From: Daejeonia sp002484105
GTDB taxonomy: Bacteria > Bacteroidota > Bacteroidia > Flavobacteriales > Weeksellaceae
Length of the DNA stretch: 64,000 bases
Reading direction: 5' to 3'
Assembly: GCF_051175565.1 (NCBI RefSeq)
Contig: NZ_CP195105.1
Span: 2,418,001-2,482,000, forward strand
The notes under the pieces are model-generated. The model ran no database searches. It worked only from the letters and a program-made list of their open reading frames with translations, and was not told the DNA's origin. Shown one piece after another: positions 43,707-53,384 of this stretch; the first letter of the stretch is position 1; each line of letters opens with the position of its first letter. The translations under genes and the position numbers were made by a program.

Positions 43707-45173
43707 TTATTTATTTAATCGGTTAACTTCATCTGCTACTATTTTTCCTGATATTATTGATGGCGGAACCCCAGGTCCCGGTACGGTTAATTGTCCAGTG
43801 TAGTATAAGTTTTTTAATTTTTTGTTCCTGAGTTTTGGTTTTAATACCGCTGTTTGATTTAGCGTATTAGCCAAACCATAAGCATTCCCTCCGTAAGCAC
43901 TGTAATCAGAAACAAAATCACGCACACAATAACTTCTTTGGTATTCAATTTTAGATTTTAAATCACTGATGCCGGTGTGTTTTTCGATTCTTAACAGCAT
44001 ATCTCTAAGATATTTTTCACGAATACTTTCATCATCATTAATTCCTATTGCTACAGGCATAAGTAAAAACAAATTTTCTTTTCCTTTTGGGGCAACGTTA
44101 TCATCTGTCTTTGAAGGACAGCACGCATAAAACAAAGGATTTTCAGGCCATCTTTTATGACCGTAAATACAATCAATATGGTCATCTAAATCGTTTTCAA
44201 AGAAAAGCGTATGATGTTTTAAATTAGGAATCGTTTCATTAATACCCAAATAAAAAATCAGACTTGATGGAGCAAAAGTTCTTTTCTTCCAATATTGCTC
44301 ATCATAATTTCTCAAGTCGCTATCCAAAAGTGATTCAGTGTGGTGATAATCCGAAGAAGCAATAACTGCATCAAATTCAACATTCTCTCCATTAATTGTA
44401 AGAGATTTTACTTCCCCATTTTGAGTATTGATACATTCAACGGTTTTATTAAAATGAAATTTAGCTCCTTGTTTTTCAGCCACACTTTTCATTGCTAAAA
44501 CCAACTGGTAAAAACCACCCATTGGATAATGTGTACCCAGAGCGTAACCTCCGTAGTTCATCAGACTATACAATGCAGGAATATTTTTTGGAGATGCTCC
44601 TAAAAATATAACAGGAAACTCCATCAAAGTTCTCAGTTTTTCATTTTTAAAATAGCGGGCAACATAACTTCTGAAATTTGTCAGTAAATCAAGCTTCAAA
44701 GCACTCTTAGCAATTTTCGGAGCAATAAACTCAGCCCAACTATGACAAGGTTTGTTTACAAAATCCTGCATTCCTACTTCGTATTTGAATTTTGCCGATT
44801 GTATAAATTCCTCCAATTGCTTGCCTGCACCGGGTTCTATTTCTTCAAAAAGAGTTTTCAAATCATCCAAACTTTCAGGTACATCAATTTTTAAATCCGA
44901 AAAAATCATTTCAAACTGTGGATTTAAAGAAACCAATTCAAAAAAATCCGTTTGTTTGTACCCGAAATCCGCAAAAAATCTTTCAATAATATCCGGCATC
45001 CAATACCAACTAGGTCCCATATCAAAGACATAGCCTTCGGGAGTGCAAAATTGCCTTGCTCTTCCACCTGCTTGGTTGTGCTTTTCGAAAACGTGTACTT
45101 CATTTCCATTTTTTGCAGCATAAGCAGCAGCAGAAAGTCCTGAAAATCCTGAACCTATAATGGCTATTCTCAT
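43707..45173 (-). CDS. crtI: Phytoene desaturase
   Basis: A 488-residue FAD enzyme introducing double bases bonds into phytoene to give lycopene, with four desaturations expected. The Rossmann motif IAIIGSGFSGLSAAAYAAKN opens the protein; the C-terminal carotene-desaturase signature is YYTGQLTVPGPGVPPSIISG. First pigment enzyme after the MarR gene, 2 bp from it. Confidence 0.95.
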   Translation of the reverse strand: MRIAIIGSGFSGLSAAAYAAKNGNEVHVFEKHNQAGGRARQFCTPEGYVFDMGPSWYWMPDIIERFFADFGYKQTDFFELVSLNPQFEMIFSDLKIDVPESLDDLKTLFEEIEPGAGKQLEEFIQSAKFKYEVGMQDFVNKPCHSWAEFIAPKIAKSALKLDLLTNFRSYVARYFKNEKLRTLMEFPVIFLGASPKNIPALYSLMNYGGYALGTHYPMGGFYQLVLAMKSVAEKQGAKFHFNKTVECINTQNGEVKSLTINGENVEFDAVIASSDYHHTESLLDSDLRNYDEQYWKKRTFAPSSLIFYLGINETIPNLKHHTLFFENDLDDHIDCIYGHKRWPENPLFYACCPSKTDDNVAPKGKENLFLLMPVAIGINDDESIREKYLRDMLLRIEKHTGISDLKSKIEYQRSYCVRDFVSDYSAYGGNAYGLANTLNQTAVLKPKLRNKKLKNLYYTGQLTVPGPGVPPSIISGKIVADEVNRLNK

Positions 45174-45175
45174 CT

Positions 45176-45820
45176 CTAATCTTTTTTTAATGCTTCTTTC
45201 AATAAATTCTCTGTTTCTATATTTTTATCATAAATAGGCTGATGAAAATCATTCAATTTATTAAGAAGCCTTATTAATTCCATTTTTTCATTGTAAGTTA
45301 AATCGCCCGTAACAATAGAAGTGGCTTGTCTGATTTTATCCATTTGAGCGTCTAAAGCTTTCAACCCTTTGTCTGTAATAGAAATCACTTTACTTCTTTT
45401 GTCGGTTTTGGAATCTTTTTGTGCTACCCACTTTTGAGCAATCAAACGATTAATAATTTGCATACCTGCGGGTTTCTCCTGCACGTTCTTTTTGATTAAT
45501 TCCATCTTAGTCATTTCACCAAATGCTTTTAAATTGATTAAAAAAATAAAATCCTCTTGTGTTGAAAAGTCAGAATCAATTATTGCCGATTTGGAATAAC
45601 TCTTAGCATAGCGATTCATGCGTACTATAAGCGTATTAATGACACTTTCAGGGCTTCTTCCAGCCTCTTTTCCTTCCCAATCAGGCTCTACCCCGTTTTC
45701 TTTCAAATTATAAGCAATCCATTTTCTAAAACCCTTGACTGTAATTTCATTAGTTTTAGAATTTTCCAACTCATATTGTTCTACTAAATCAATAATATCT
45801 TTTAATAAACCGTAATTCAT
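45176..45820 (-). CDS. MarR-family transcriptional regulator
   Basis: A 214-residue protein, longer than typical MarR (about 150) because of an N-terminal extension. The winged-helix core is FIFLINLKAFGEMTKMELIK, GMQIINRLIAQKWVAQKDSK and TDKRSKVISITDKGLKALDA. As first gene of the ten-gene unit and divergent from a TonB receptor, it probably controls both directions; the inducer is unknown. Confidence 0.85.
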   Translation of the reverse strand: MNYGLLKDIIDLVEQYELENSKTNEITVKGFRKWIAYNLKENGVEPDWEGKEAGRSPESVINTLIVRMNRYAKSYSKSAIIDSDFSTQEDFIFLINLKAFGEMTKMELIKKNVQEKPAGMQIINRLIAQKWVAQKDSKTDKRSKVISITDKGLKALDAQMDKIRQATSIVTGDLTYNEKMELIRLLNKLNDFHQPIYDKNIETENLLKEALKKD

Positions 45821-45839
45821 TACTAAAAATCTTAGAATA

Positions 45840-45872
45840 CAAACATACTACTATTTTTAAAATAAAGTACAA
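45840..45872 (-). promoter_or_regulatory. Candidate promoter of the marR-crt-phr operon
   Basis: TATGTTTG (45840-45847 on the minus strand) fits the -7 consensus; TTG (45870-45872) lies 22 bp upstream, slightly long. In the opposite direction TACTTTTG near 45908-45915 could be the -7 of the TonB receptor gene. Confidence 0.45.
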
Positions 45873-45931
45873 TATTACACTATTATTTAAAAATAAAGTT
45901 TACTTTTGCACTAAATGAATGGATTTAAAGT

Positions 45932-47677
45932 ATGAAAAGGTTGATTTTTATTCTTGTTGCAACAATGTTATCCGCGCAACTCAATGCTCAAACATTAGGA
46001 ACGATTTCAGGTACTGTAAAGGACAAGAATACACAAGAAGAATTAATTGGTGCAGCAATACAATTTTTTGGCACAGATACTTTAGGTGTTGTAACTGGTG
46101 AAAATGGTTCTTTTTCTATCAAAATACCAGTAGGAAAATATAATTTAAAAGCCTCTTACATTGGATATGAAGTATTTGAACAATACAATCTAAATGTAAG
46201 TTCAGGAAATGCTCTAGTACTTCAAATTGAATTAGATTCAAAAAGTCAAGCATTAGAAGAAGTTGTTATTAATGCAGGGAAATCTGTTAGAGCTACTGAT
46301 ATGGTAACTCCGCTGGCAACACAAAAATTAACTGCCGAAGAAATAAAATCTAATCCGGGCGGGAATTTTGATGTTTCAAAAGTGATTCAAGTTTTACCGG
46401 GAGTAGCAGGCGGTACTACACCCAACAGAAACGATATTATTGTTCGTGGTGGTGGTCCCAGTGAAAATGTATATTATTTAGACGGAATAGAAATTCCTGT
46501 TTTAAACCATTTTCAAACGCAAGGAGCAAGTGGCGGAGCAACAGGTATTTTAAATGTTTCGTTTATACAAGATGTGCAACTTACTTCTTCGGCTTTTAAT
46601 GCCAAATATGATAACGCCTTGGCTTCAACCATTGTTATCAAACAACGAAATGGAAATCCCGATAAATTAAGCGGAAATTTTCGTTTATCAGGAACAGAAT
46701 TTGCAGCAATGTTAGAAGGTCCATTAGGAAGAAAAACTACTTTTATGGCTTCGGCAAGACGCTCGTATTTACAATTTTTATTTAAGTTATTAGATTTGCC
46801 GATTAGACCCGATTACTACGATTTTCAATACAAAATAAATCACAAAATAAACAATAAAACCGAAATAACTTTTATTGGAATTGGTGCTATTGACAATTTT
46901 AAATTAGCGACTCCCAAAAAGAGTGATGCAAATACCGAATATATTAATCGTGCTAATCCATTGATTAAGCAGTGGAATTATACAGTTGGAGCAACATTAA
47001 AACGATTAGTGAACAACGGATACTTTACCATTGCATTGAGTAGAAATATGTTTTTTAATGGTGCTGACCGTTATGAAAATAACGCCTCAAAAAGCGGTAA
47101 TAAATTGTTCAGTTTGGGAAGTCACGAAACGGAAAATAAGCTTCGCTTTGATATGAATAAGTTTAAAAACGGTTGGAAATACAGTTACGGTGTTGATGCT
47201 CAATATGTGAAGTACGATGCTTCTATTTTCAACACAGTTAAGGATGAAATAAAAGATAGTTTAGGAAATACGATTAGCCCTGCTATATCTTTTTCAACCA
47301 ATTCAGCAATTGATTTTTTTAAATTTGGTGCGTATGGTCAGGTTTCTAAAAACTTCTTTGATAATAAATTTTTAGTATCGGCTGGTATTCGAACAGACAT
47401 CAATACCTATACAAAAAATGGGTTAAATCCATTAAGAACATTATCTCCAAGAGCTTCATTTTCTTATATCTTCAACAATAAATGGAATATTTCGGCATCG
47501 GTGGGGAGTTATTACAAATTACCTGTTTACACAATGCTTGGATATAAAGACAACAACGGAACACTTAGCAATAAAGACTTAAAATACACCAATTCTATTC
47601 ATTATACAATCGGGACTGAATTTGTTCCAAAAAATGATTTACGAATTACATTTGAAGCATTTTATAAAGATTATCTA
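45932..47677 (+). pseudogene. TonB-dependent receptor with carboxypeptidase-like domain, 3' truncated
   Basis: A signal peptide (MKRLIFILVATMLSAQLNAQ), a carboxypeptidase-regulatory-like domain (ISGTVKDKNTQEELIGAAIQ), a plug (VSKVIQVLPGVAG; DIIVRGGGPSENVYYLDGIE) and part of the barrel are intact for about 580 residues. The gene then runs into an IS4 fragment and ends DYLST. The last third of the barrel is lost, so it cannot insert properly. It was divergent from marR and possibly functionally tied to the pigment operon. Confidence 0.85.
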
Positions 47678-47976
47678 AGTACATGACAAAACCTGTACAA
47701 CACAGAAATTCAGTTTATTGAATCCGGATAGCAGGACCTCTGAGAGGTAATCGAGTCCGTATTTAAAGCAGGATTTAGCTCTTCGTCCATGTTTCTTGAT
47801 TTTTATGGGTTTAATCTGTGTATCGATATAATCTCCAATCAGGTAGCACCAAATAAAGGCCATCATAGTCAGCATCATTAGTTTTTCGAGTCTGTCGAGT
47901 GCCGTTAGATGGGTATCTTCTATATTGAATCCGCTGGATTTCATGCCTCTGAAGAGCGTTTCGATTTGCCAACGTT
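47675..47976 (-). mobile_element. IS4-family element fragment (copy C)
   Basis: Starts with the same CTAAGTACATGACAAAACC end as copies A and B and matches them for about 300 bp (one change seen, CCGGATAGC for CCAGATAGC), then stops abruptly after CCAACGTT. The other end is missing, so a deletion or recombination followed insertion. Confidence 0.88.
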
Positions 47977-48332
47977 ATATGCTATAGATGTTGCTGAAGA
48001 ATTTTAGATGAGGATAAATGTAAAAGCATTAGATCAGGGAAAACGATTTTTTTCTATTAAAGCTTCAAAGTTGATGTTTTCTTCGATTTGGGTGATAGTA
48101 AATTTCATAAAATCTCAATTTAGAGTCTTGATATACGGGTGTCAATCTGAACTTCATCTTCGGTGTGGGTGTTGGGATGAAGGGATACACTTTGCCCAAA
48201 AAGGAATTCCAAACCACGCTCACCAATTCTTTTTCTGAAATGAATACAATTGCTCGGATCAAACGGCTGTTCCGTTTGAAAATGTTTTCTCCTGTAAAAT
48301 ACTGCCATTAAGCAATAAACATCTCCTTAATC
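47977..48332. other. Junction between accessory region and core, with IS debris
   Basis: No intact gene. It holds a decayed IS5-like transposase piece at 48138-48307. A short minus-strand frame (MKFTITQIEENINFEALIEK) near 48050-48120 is too small to support. Right of it the base composition returns to that of the core. Confidence 0.5.
48138..48307 (-). mobile_element. Remnant of an IS5-like transposase gene
   Basis: Minus-strand translation gives QYFTGEN, then after a frame change FQTEQPFDPSNCIHFRKRIG and ERGLEFLFGQSVSLHPNTHT, closely matching residues 90-145 of the transposase at 20668. Flanking parts are missing. Confidence 0.75.
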
Positions 48333-48362
48333 AAAAAAGCCACCTCAATGTTGAGATGGCTT
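48333..48362 (-). terminator. Terminator of the CoA-transferase gene
   Basis: AGCCACCTCA and TGAGATGGCT pair over 10 bp with one mismatch and a 2-4 nt loop; on the minus strand the stem is followed by six T. It lies 25 bp after the stop. Confidence 0.75.
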
Positions 48363-48386
48363 CAAAATTATATCATCATGGTATGT

Positions 48387-49922
48387 CTAATGAAGTTTCA
48401 TGGTCTGAAACTCTTCAAAATGACGGTGCCATGAGAAGGCTTCTTCAAGAATATGTGGGGTATGGCCTCCCCGGGTAGAAACGGCCCGGTTGTAATAATC
48501 CCATATCTGTTCTTTATAATCCGGATGCACGCAGTTGGTGATGATTTCTACTGCGCGCTCTCTTGGAGATTTTCCTCTGAGATCAGCCAGACCTTCGTCT
48601 GTAACAAGGATATCAACATCATGTTCCGTATGGTCCGTATGGGAAACCATCGGTACAACATGAGATATTGCATTGTGCTTGGAGGCAGACTGACATACAA
48701 AAATGCTCAGATAGGCATTTCTTGCAAAGTCGCCGGATCCTCCCACACCGTTCATCATTTTTGTACCCCCTATGTGTGTAGAATTTACATTTCCGTAAAT
48801 ATCAAATTCAATAGCGGTATTAATGGCAATAATGCCAAGACGTCTGACGAGTTCTGCAGCGTTGCTGAGATTCTGCGGACGGAGAACGATTTTGTCTTTG
48901 TACCGAGCAAAATCCGAGAGAATTTTCTTCTGGCATTCTTCGGAAACCGTAATGGACGACGCGGAAGCAAAATCCAGAATTCCGGCATCAATCAACTCGA
49001 ACGTACTGTCCTGGAGCACTTCAGAAAACATCGTCAGATGACGGTAGTCAGAATCCTTAAAGCCTGTAAGCACAGCATTGGCAACTTTTCCGATACCCGC
49101 CTGAAGTGGCATGAGGGATTTGCCCATCCTGCCAGCTTCTACTTCTTTCCTGAGAAACTCCAGAATATGAGCAGAGATGGCCATGGTTTTTTCGTCGGGG
49201 GCTGCAATCTGTGCAGGGCTGTCCGGTTCGCTTGTGAAGACAATGGCCGCGATTTTGGAAGGATCTGCTTTGATTGCGGTACCTCCGATGCGATCCGAAA
49301 CTTTGGTAATATTAAACGGAATTTTATTGGGATAATGACCTGTACTGCAGATATCATGTACGCCGTAAAGGCTTTCAGGAACGGAAAGATTGATTTCGAC
49401 AATAATTTTGTCTGCCTGTTCTGCAAACGTAGCAGAATTTCCCACAGACGTCGTGGGCACAATACCACCGTCTTCGGTAATCATCACAGCTTCAATGACG
49501 GCAACATCCACTTTGGGCAGATGTCCGTTCTGCTCGAGTTCTGCGGTTTCACTCAGATGCTGATCTATAAAATACACCTCACCGTTATTGATGGCACGTC
49601 GCAGCGTAGTATCCACCTGAAAAGGCATCCTCTTGTAGAGGGCACCCGCTTCCACCAGTCTGGCATCGGTATCATGCCCAAGAGAGGCACCGGTTACCAG
49701 CGTAATTTTCATAGGTTCCACAGCTGCTCTTCTGGCCACACTTGCAAGAATAGCCTTGCTGTCTCCGGCCCTTGTAAAGCCACTTGTTCCAACGGTCATC
49801 CCGTTTTTAATGTTCATGGATGCGGTATCAGCATCAGTTACCAGAGACTGAAGAGACTGCAGCCGAATCCTGGACAAATCAATATTACTTTTCACTTTTG
49901 GGGTTGTTAAAATATCGGACAT
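48387..49922 (-). CDS. Succinate/acetate CoA-transferase family protein
   Basis: A 511-residue class I CoA-transferase of the acetyl-CoA hydrolase/transferase family. NGMTVGTSGFTRAGDSKAIL, MPLQAGIGKVANAVLTGF and the C-terminal FDIYGNVNSTHIGGTKMMNG with the preceding catalytic Glu (TAIEFDIYG) are visible. It probably moves CoA between succinyl-CoA and acetate, linking acetate metabolism to the TCA cycle; hydrolase activity cannot be excluded. It is monocistronic with its own terminator. Confidence 0.87.
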   Translation of the reverse strand: MSDILTTPKVKSNIDLSRIRLQSLQSLVTDADTASMNIKNGMTVGTSGFTRAGDSKAILASVARRAAVEPMKITLVTGASLGHDTDARLVEAGALYKRMPFQVDTTLRRAINNGEVYFIDQHLSETAELEQNGHLPKVDVAVIEAVMITEDGGIVPTTSVGNSATFAEQADKIIVEINLSVPESLYGVHDICSTGHYPNKIPFNITKVSDRIGGTAIKADPSKIAAIVFTSEPDSPAQIAAPDEKTMAISAHILEFLRKEVEAGRMGKSLMPLQAGIGKVANAVLTGFKDSDYRHLTMFSEVLQDSTFELIDAGILDFASASSITVSEECQKKILSDFARYKDKIVLRPQNLSNAAELVRRLGIIAINTAIEFDIYGNVNSTHIGGTKMMNGVGGSGDFARNAYLSIFVCQSASKHNAISHVVPMVSHTDHTEHDVDILVTDEGLADLRGKSPRERAVEIITNCVHPDYKEQIWDYYNRAVSTRGGHTPHILEEAFSWHRHFEEFQTMKLH

Positions 49923-50294
49923 CTTGTATTCTAATTGTTGTTTTCGTTAACAATATTAATGAAATTATGACAGGCATACGACTATATGAAAGGCAAAAAA
50001 CCGGAAATTGAGCAAAATCATAATTTTCCGTCGGAATCCTGTGGGAAAGCTGATTTTTGTCTTGTCATGACCTCGCAGATGTGCATTTTCACCATCTAAA
50101 ATGACCGTTTAAAGTTAACAAAAAAGAGCTTTCTTCCCATTAAGATTTCTATTCCATTTTAACATTATTTATACACAAATCAAAATTGGCCTCTGCAAAC
50201 CGCTTAAAATACATTACCACACCAATTTTCTGTTGTTTCTGGATACGGATCCGAAATAATTCTGTAATTTCATCTTACAAAAAAACCGAACTTC
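49923..50294. other. Divergent intergenic region, no gene recognised
   Basis: A 372-bp spacer between two divergent core genes. It must carry both promoters, but I could not find a clear TTG/TAnnTTTG pair. No RNA gene seen. Confidence 0.5.
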
Positions 50295-50939
50295 ATGCTA
50301 TTTTTTTCAGAACCGGACCTCAGCCACGAATTTTTTCTCCTCCTGATTGCCATAGTGATCGGACTGATCATCGGTGCCGAACGCGAATATCAGAACAAAT
50401 CCGCCGGCTTGAGGACATTTATCCTCATCAGTTTCGGATCGTGTATTTTTACTATTCTGTCCGTCAAAATCGGAATTTCTACGCCCGACCGTATTGCTTC
50501 CAATATCATTACGGGTATCGGATTTATCGGTGCGGGAGTCATTTTCAAGGACGAAAACAAAATCGGCGGTATCACAACAGCTGCCACAATATGGGCCACA
50601 GCCTCACTTGGCATGTGCGTAGGCTCGGGACATATTTATTTTGCATTATGCGGTGCCGTACTGGTGCTCCTTGTTCTGAAAGCACTCTTTATTTTTCAGG
50701 ATTTTATTGACCATTATAATAAAATCAGGGTGTATACTCTGGTGACGAACTCCAGCCAACAATTTGAAAACTGCAGGACCCTTTTCAAAAACAACCAGCT
50801 GAAAGCCGAAATCACCGGACAGCATTTTGAACACACACATCTGACTACATTCTGGAAACTGACCGGCAAAGCAGCTCAACATGAAAAATTTGTACGCGAA
50901 CTGCAGACAGGCACATATGTGATTTCCTATCAGTTTTAG
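50295..50939 (+). CDS. MgtC/SapB-family membrane protein
   Basis: A 214-residue protein with four to five N-terminal helices bearing the MgtC signatures LIIGAEREYQNKSAGLRTFI, SNIITGIGFIGAGVIFKDEN and GGITTAATIWATASLGMCVG, then a small soluble ACT-like C-terminal domain (IRVYTLVTNSSQQFENCRTL). MgtC proteins are linked to growth at low magnesium and to control of membrane potential or ATP synthase. Known function in this phylum is not established. Confidence 0.88.
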   Translation: MLFFSEPDLSHEFFLLLIAIVIGLIIGAEREYQNKSAGLRTFILISFGSCIFTILSVKIGISTPDRIASNIITGIGFIGAGVIFKDENKIGGITTAATIWATASLGMCVGSGHIYFALCGAVLVLLVLKALFIFQDFIDHYNKIRVYTLVTNSSQQFENCRTLFKNNQLKAEITGQHFEHTHLTTFWKLTGKAAQHEKFVRELQTGTYVISYQF

Positions 50940-51044
50940 GCAGCATTCATTGTTAGAATATTGAGCGGTGCCGAGCGATCTTTTTAGAAAGCTGCCTTCA
51001 GGCATACTCATTTTTTATTTGTAAATTCGGCCAAAAATTAATCT

Positions 51045-53192
51045 ATGATCAAAAGGACTTTTCTGACTGCCGCAGCTTTTCTGACATTTTCCATTGCTTT
51101 CGGACAACAGTATGGCGGAATGTGGATCCCAACGGAACTGAACGAAAAGGAAATGAAAGAGATGGGTATGAAAATCTCTGCAAAAGACATTTTCAACATA
51201 CAGAAACCAAGCATCAAAGATGCCGTTGTGCAGTTCAACGGAGGCTGCACTGCCGAAATTATTTCGCCCAAAGGGTTGCTGCTCACCAATCACCATTGCG
51301 GATATGACCAGATACAGTCACATTCCACGGTTGAAAACGACCTGTTGACCAATGGCTTCTGGGCCACAAATCCGGGAGAAGAACTTCCGAATCCGGGTGT
51401 TACTGTTGATTTTATCGTTGACATACAAGATGTCAGCAGTTTTATCCTGAAGGGTACTGAAAACCTTACCGGCAAGGAACTTGAAGATAAAATCACTACC
51501 AATATCAATGCATATAAAGCCTCAAAGAAGACTGAAGACTACCAGAAAATTGTTATAAAACCGGTATACTACGGCAACAAATATTATGCATACGTCATTG
51601 AGACATTCAAGGATATCCGGCTCGTGGGAGCGCCGCCTTCCGCTATCGGAAAATTCGGCTCGGATACCGACAACTGGGTTTGGCCACGTCATACGGGAGA
51701 TTTCTCGATGTTCCGCATCTACGCTGACAAAAACAACAAACCAGCAGAATATTCCAAAGACAATATTCCTTTTACACCCAAATATTTCCTTCCTGTATCA
51801 CTGAAAGACAAAAAGGAAAATGACTTTACCTTTATCTTCGGATTTCCGGGGCGTACACAAGAATACCTGCCTTCTATAGCCATTGAAAAAATCGTCAACG
51901 AAACCGATCCCGCCATGATTTCCGTACGCGATGTTGCCTTGAAAACACTGAATGAGAAGATGCGCACCGACAATGCCACACGCATCAAATATGCATCAAA
52001 ATATGCCCGCGTGGCCAATTATTGGAAAAAATGGCAGGGCGAAGTGGAAGGGCTGAAAAAATCCGGTGCCATCGCTAAAAAACGCGAATATGAAAAATCT
52101 CTTGCCACCAAAAATCCTGATCTGGCAAGCACACTCAGCCAACTTGAACGTCTCTACACTGCACAAGCTCCCTACTCGCTGAACCGCGCCTATTACGGAG
52201 AAGTAACCCGAAATTCAGAAACGCTGCGCCTTGCAGGCTATTACTACAACTATATAAATGCCGCAGAAAAAGGAAAGATGACAGACGACAACGAGAAGCG
52301 TTTCAAGGAAATGCTGACGGAATTTTATAAAGATTACGATGCCCAGCTCGACGCCAAAGTCACATCACAGCTTCTTGCCCTCTATGCAGGGGTTACCAAG
52401 AATCCCGAATTTCTGCCTAAAAATTTTAAAAATAACTACGGAAACGAATCTGCGAACTTTCCGAAAATTGAAAACTGGTCTCTGAATTCCATCATTACCG
52501 GACGCGCCACACTGAACGAGGCCACCGTATACAGCGACATCGACAAAGTTTTTGCAGACCGCAGCGCCCTGATCAGCGCCCTGAAAAAAGATCCTTTCCT
52601 GGCACTCTACACACAGTTGAGAGATACCTATATGAATTCGACAGAAAATCAGTATCAGGAGGAGCAGATAAAAATTGATGCCCTTCAGAAAAAATACATG
52701 GCCGAACTCATGGCAACAGACAAAGACCGGAAATTCTTCCCGGATGCCAACTCCACCCTACGCGTTGCTTATGGGAAAGTACAGGGTTCCAACCCCCGCG
52801 ATGCCGTATATTACGGATATCAGACACACCTTTCCGGAGTAATGGAAAAATATATCCCCGGAGATTACGAATTTAATGTTCCGCAGAAACTGATTCAGCT
52901 TTACAACACGAAAGACTATGGAATTTATAAAGACGGAAGCAATGACGTACCCGTAAACTTCACGGCGACCAACCACACCACCGGCGGCAACTCCGGAAGT
53001 CCCGCTCTCGATGCCGAAGGAAACCTGATCGGACTGAACTTCGACCGTCAGTGGGAAGGTACCATGAGCGACCTCAACTTTGATCCGAAGCTCTGCCGAA
53101 ATATTATGGTAGATACCAAATACATACTTTTCATCATCGACAGATATGCCAATGCCAAATGGCTGCTGGATGAAATGAAAATTGTGAAATAA
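51045..53192 (+). CDS. dpp11: S46-family dipeptidyl-peptidase, DPP11-like
   Basis: A 715-residue periplasmic peptidase with signal peptide (MIKRTFLTAAAFLTFSIAFG). The chymotrypsin-like triad is His in LLTNHHCGYDQ, Asp in GKFGSDTDNWVWPRHTGDFS and Ser in TGGNSGSPALD. Eighteen residues after the Ser stands Arg (GLNFDRQWEG), the position that is Arg in Asp/Glu-specific DPP11 (Ser655, Arg673 in P. gingivalis) and Gly in DPP7. It should release N-terminal dipeptides with acidic penultimate residues for peptide nutrition. Confidence 0.9.
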   Translation: MIKRTFLTAAAFLTFSIAFGQQYGGMWIPTELNEKEMKEMGMKISAKDIFNIQKPSIKDAVVQFNGGCTAEIISPKGLLLTNHHCGYDQIQSHSTVENDLLTNGFWATNPGEELPNPGVTVDFIVDIQDVSSFILKGTENLTGKELEDKITTNINAYKASKKTEDYQKIVIKPVYYGNKYYAYVIETFKDIRLVGAPPSAIGKFGSDTDNWVWPRHTGDFSMFRIYADKNNKPAEYSKDNIPFTPKYFLPVSLKDKKENDFTFIFGFPGRTQEYLPSIAIEKIVNETDPAMISVRDVALKTLNEKMRTDNATRIKYASKYARVANYWKKWQGEVEGLKKSGAIAKKREYEKSLATKNPDLASTLSQLERLYTAQAPYSLNRAYYGEVTRNSETLRLAGYYYNYINAAEKGKMTDDNEKRFKEMLTEFYKDYDAQLDAKVTSQLLALYAGVTKNPEFLPKNFKNNYGNESANFPKIENWSLNSIITGRATLNEATVYSDIDKVFADRSALISALKKDPFLALYTQLRDTYMNSTENQYQEEQIKIDALQKKYMAELMATDKDRKFFPDANSTLRVAYGKVQGSNPRDAVYYGYQTHLSGVMEKYIPGDYEFNVPQKLIQLYNTKDYGIYKDGSNDVPVNFTATNHTTGGNSGSPALDAEGNLIGLNFDRQWEGTMSDLNFDPKLCRNIMVDTKYILFIIDRYANAKWLLDEMKIVK

Positions 53193-53216
53193 TACAGTTC
53201 TTTTTTCAAAAACAGT

Positions 53217-53245
53217 ACCCGCAGAATCCCCCTGCGGGTTTTTCT
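53217..53245 (+). terminator. Terminator of the dipeptidyl-peptidase gene
   Basis: ACCCGCAG and CTGCGGGT form an 8-bp stem with a 7-nt loop followed by TTTTTC. Confidence 0.85.
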
Positions 53246-53384
53246 TTATCTTTTGAACCACATCATACCTCCATCAAAACAGTAAAATATTTTCTTCTGT
53301 ATCATCTCACTCTGTTTTATCTTCCATAATGAGGAAAACAACTGCATTTATCCGGAAATACCACCGCTATACACAGAATTTTTC

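Noticed and set aside
48453..49910. A 485-codon plus-strand frame opposite the CoA-transferase
   Set aside because: Antisense shadow of a clear enzyme gene; composition rich in His, Arg and Cys is typical of such shadows.
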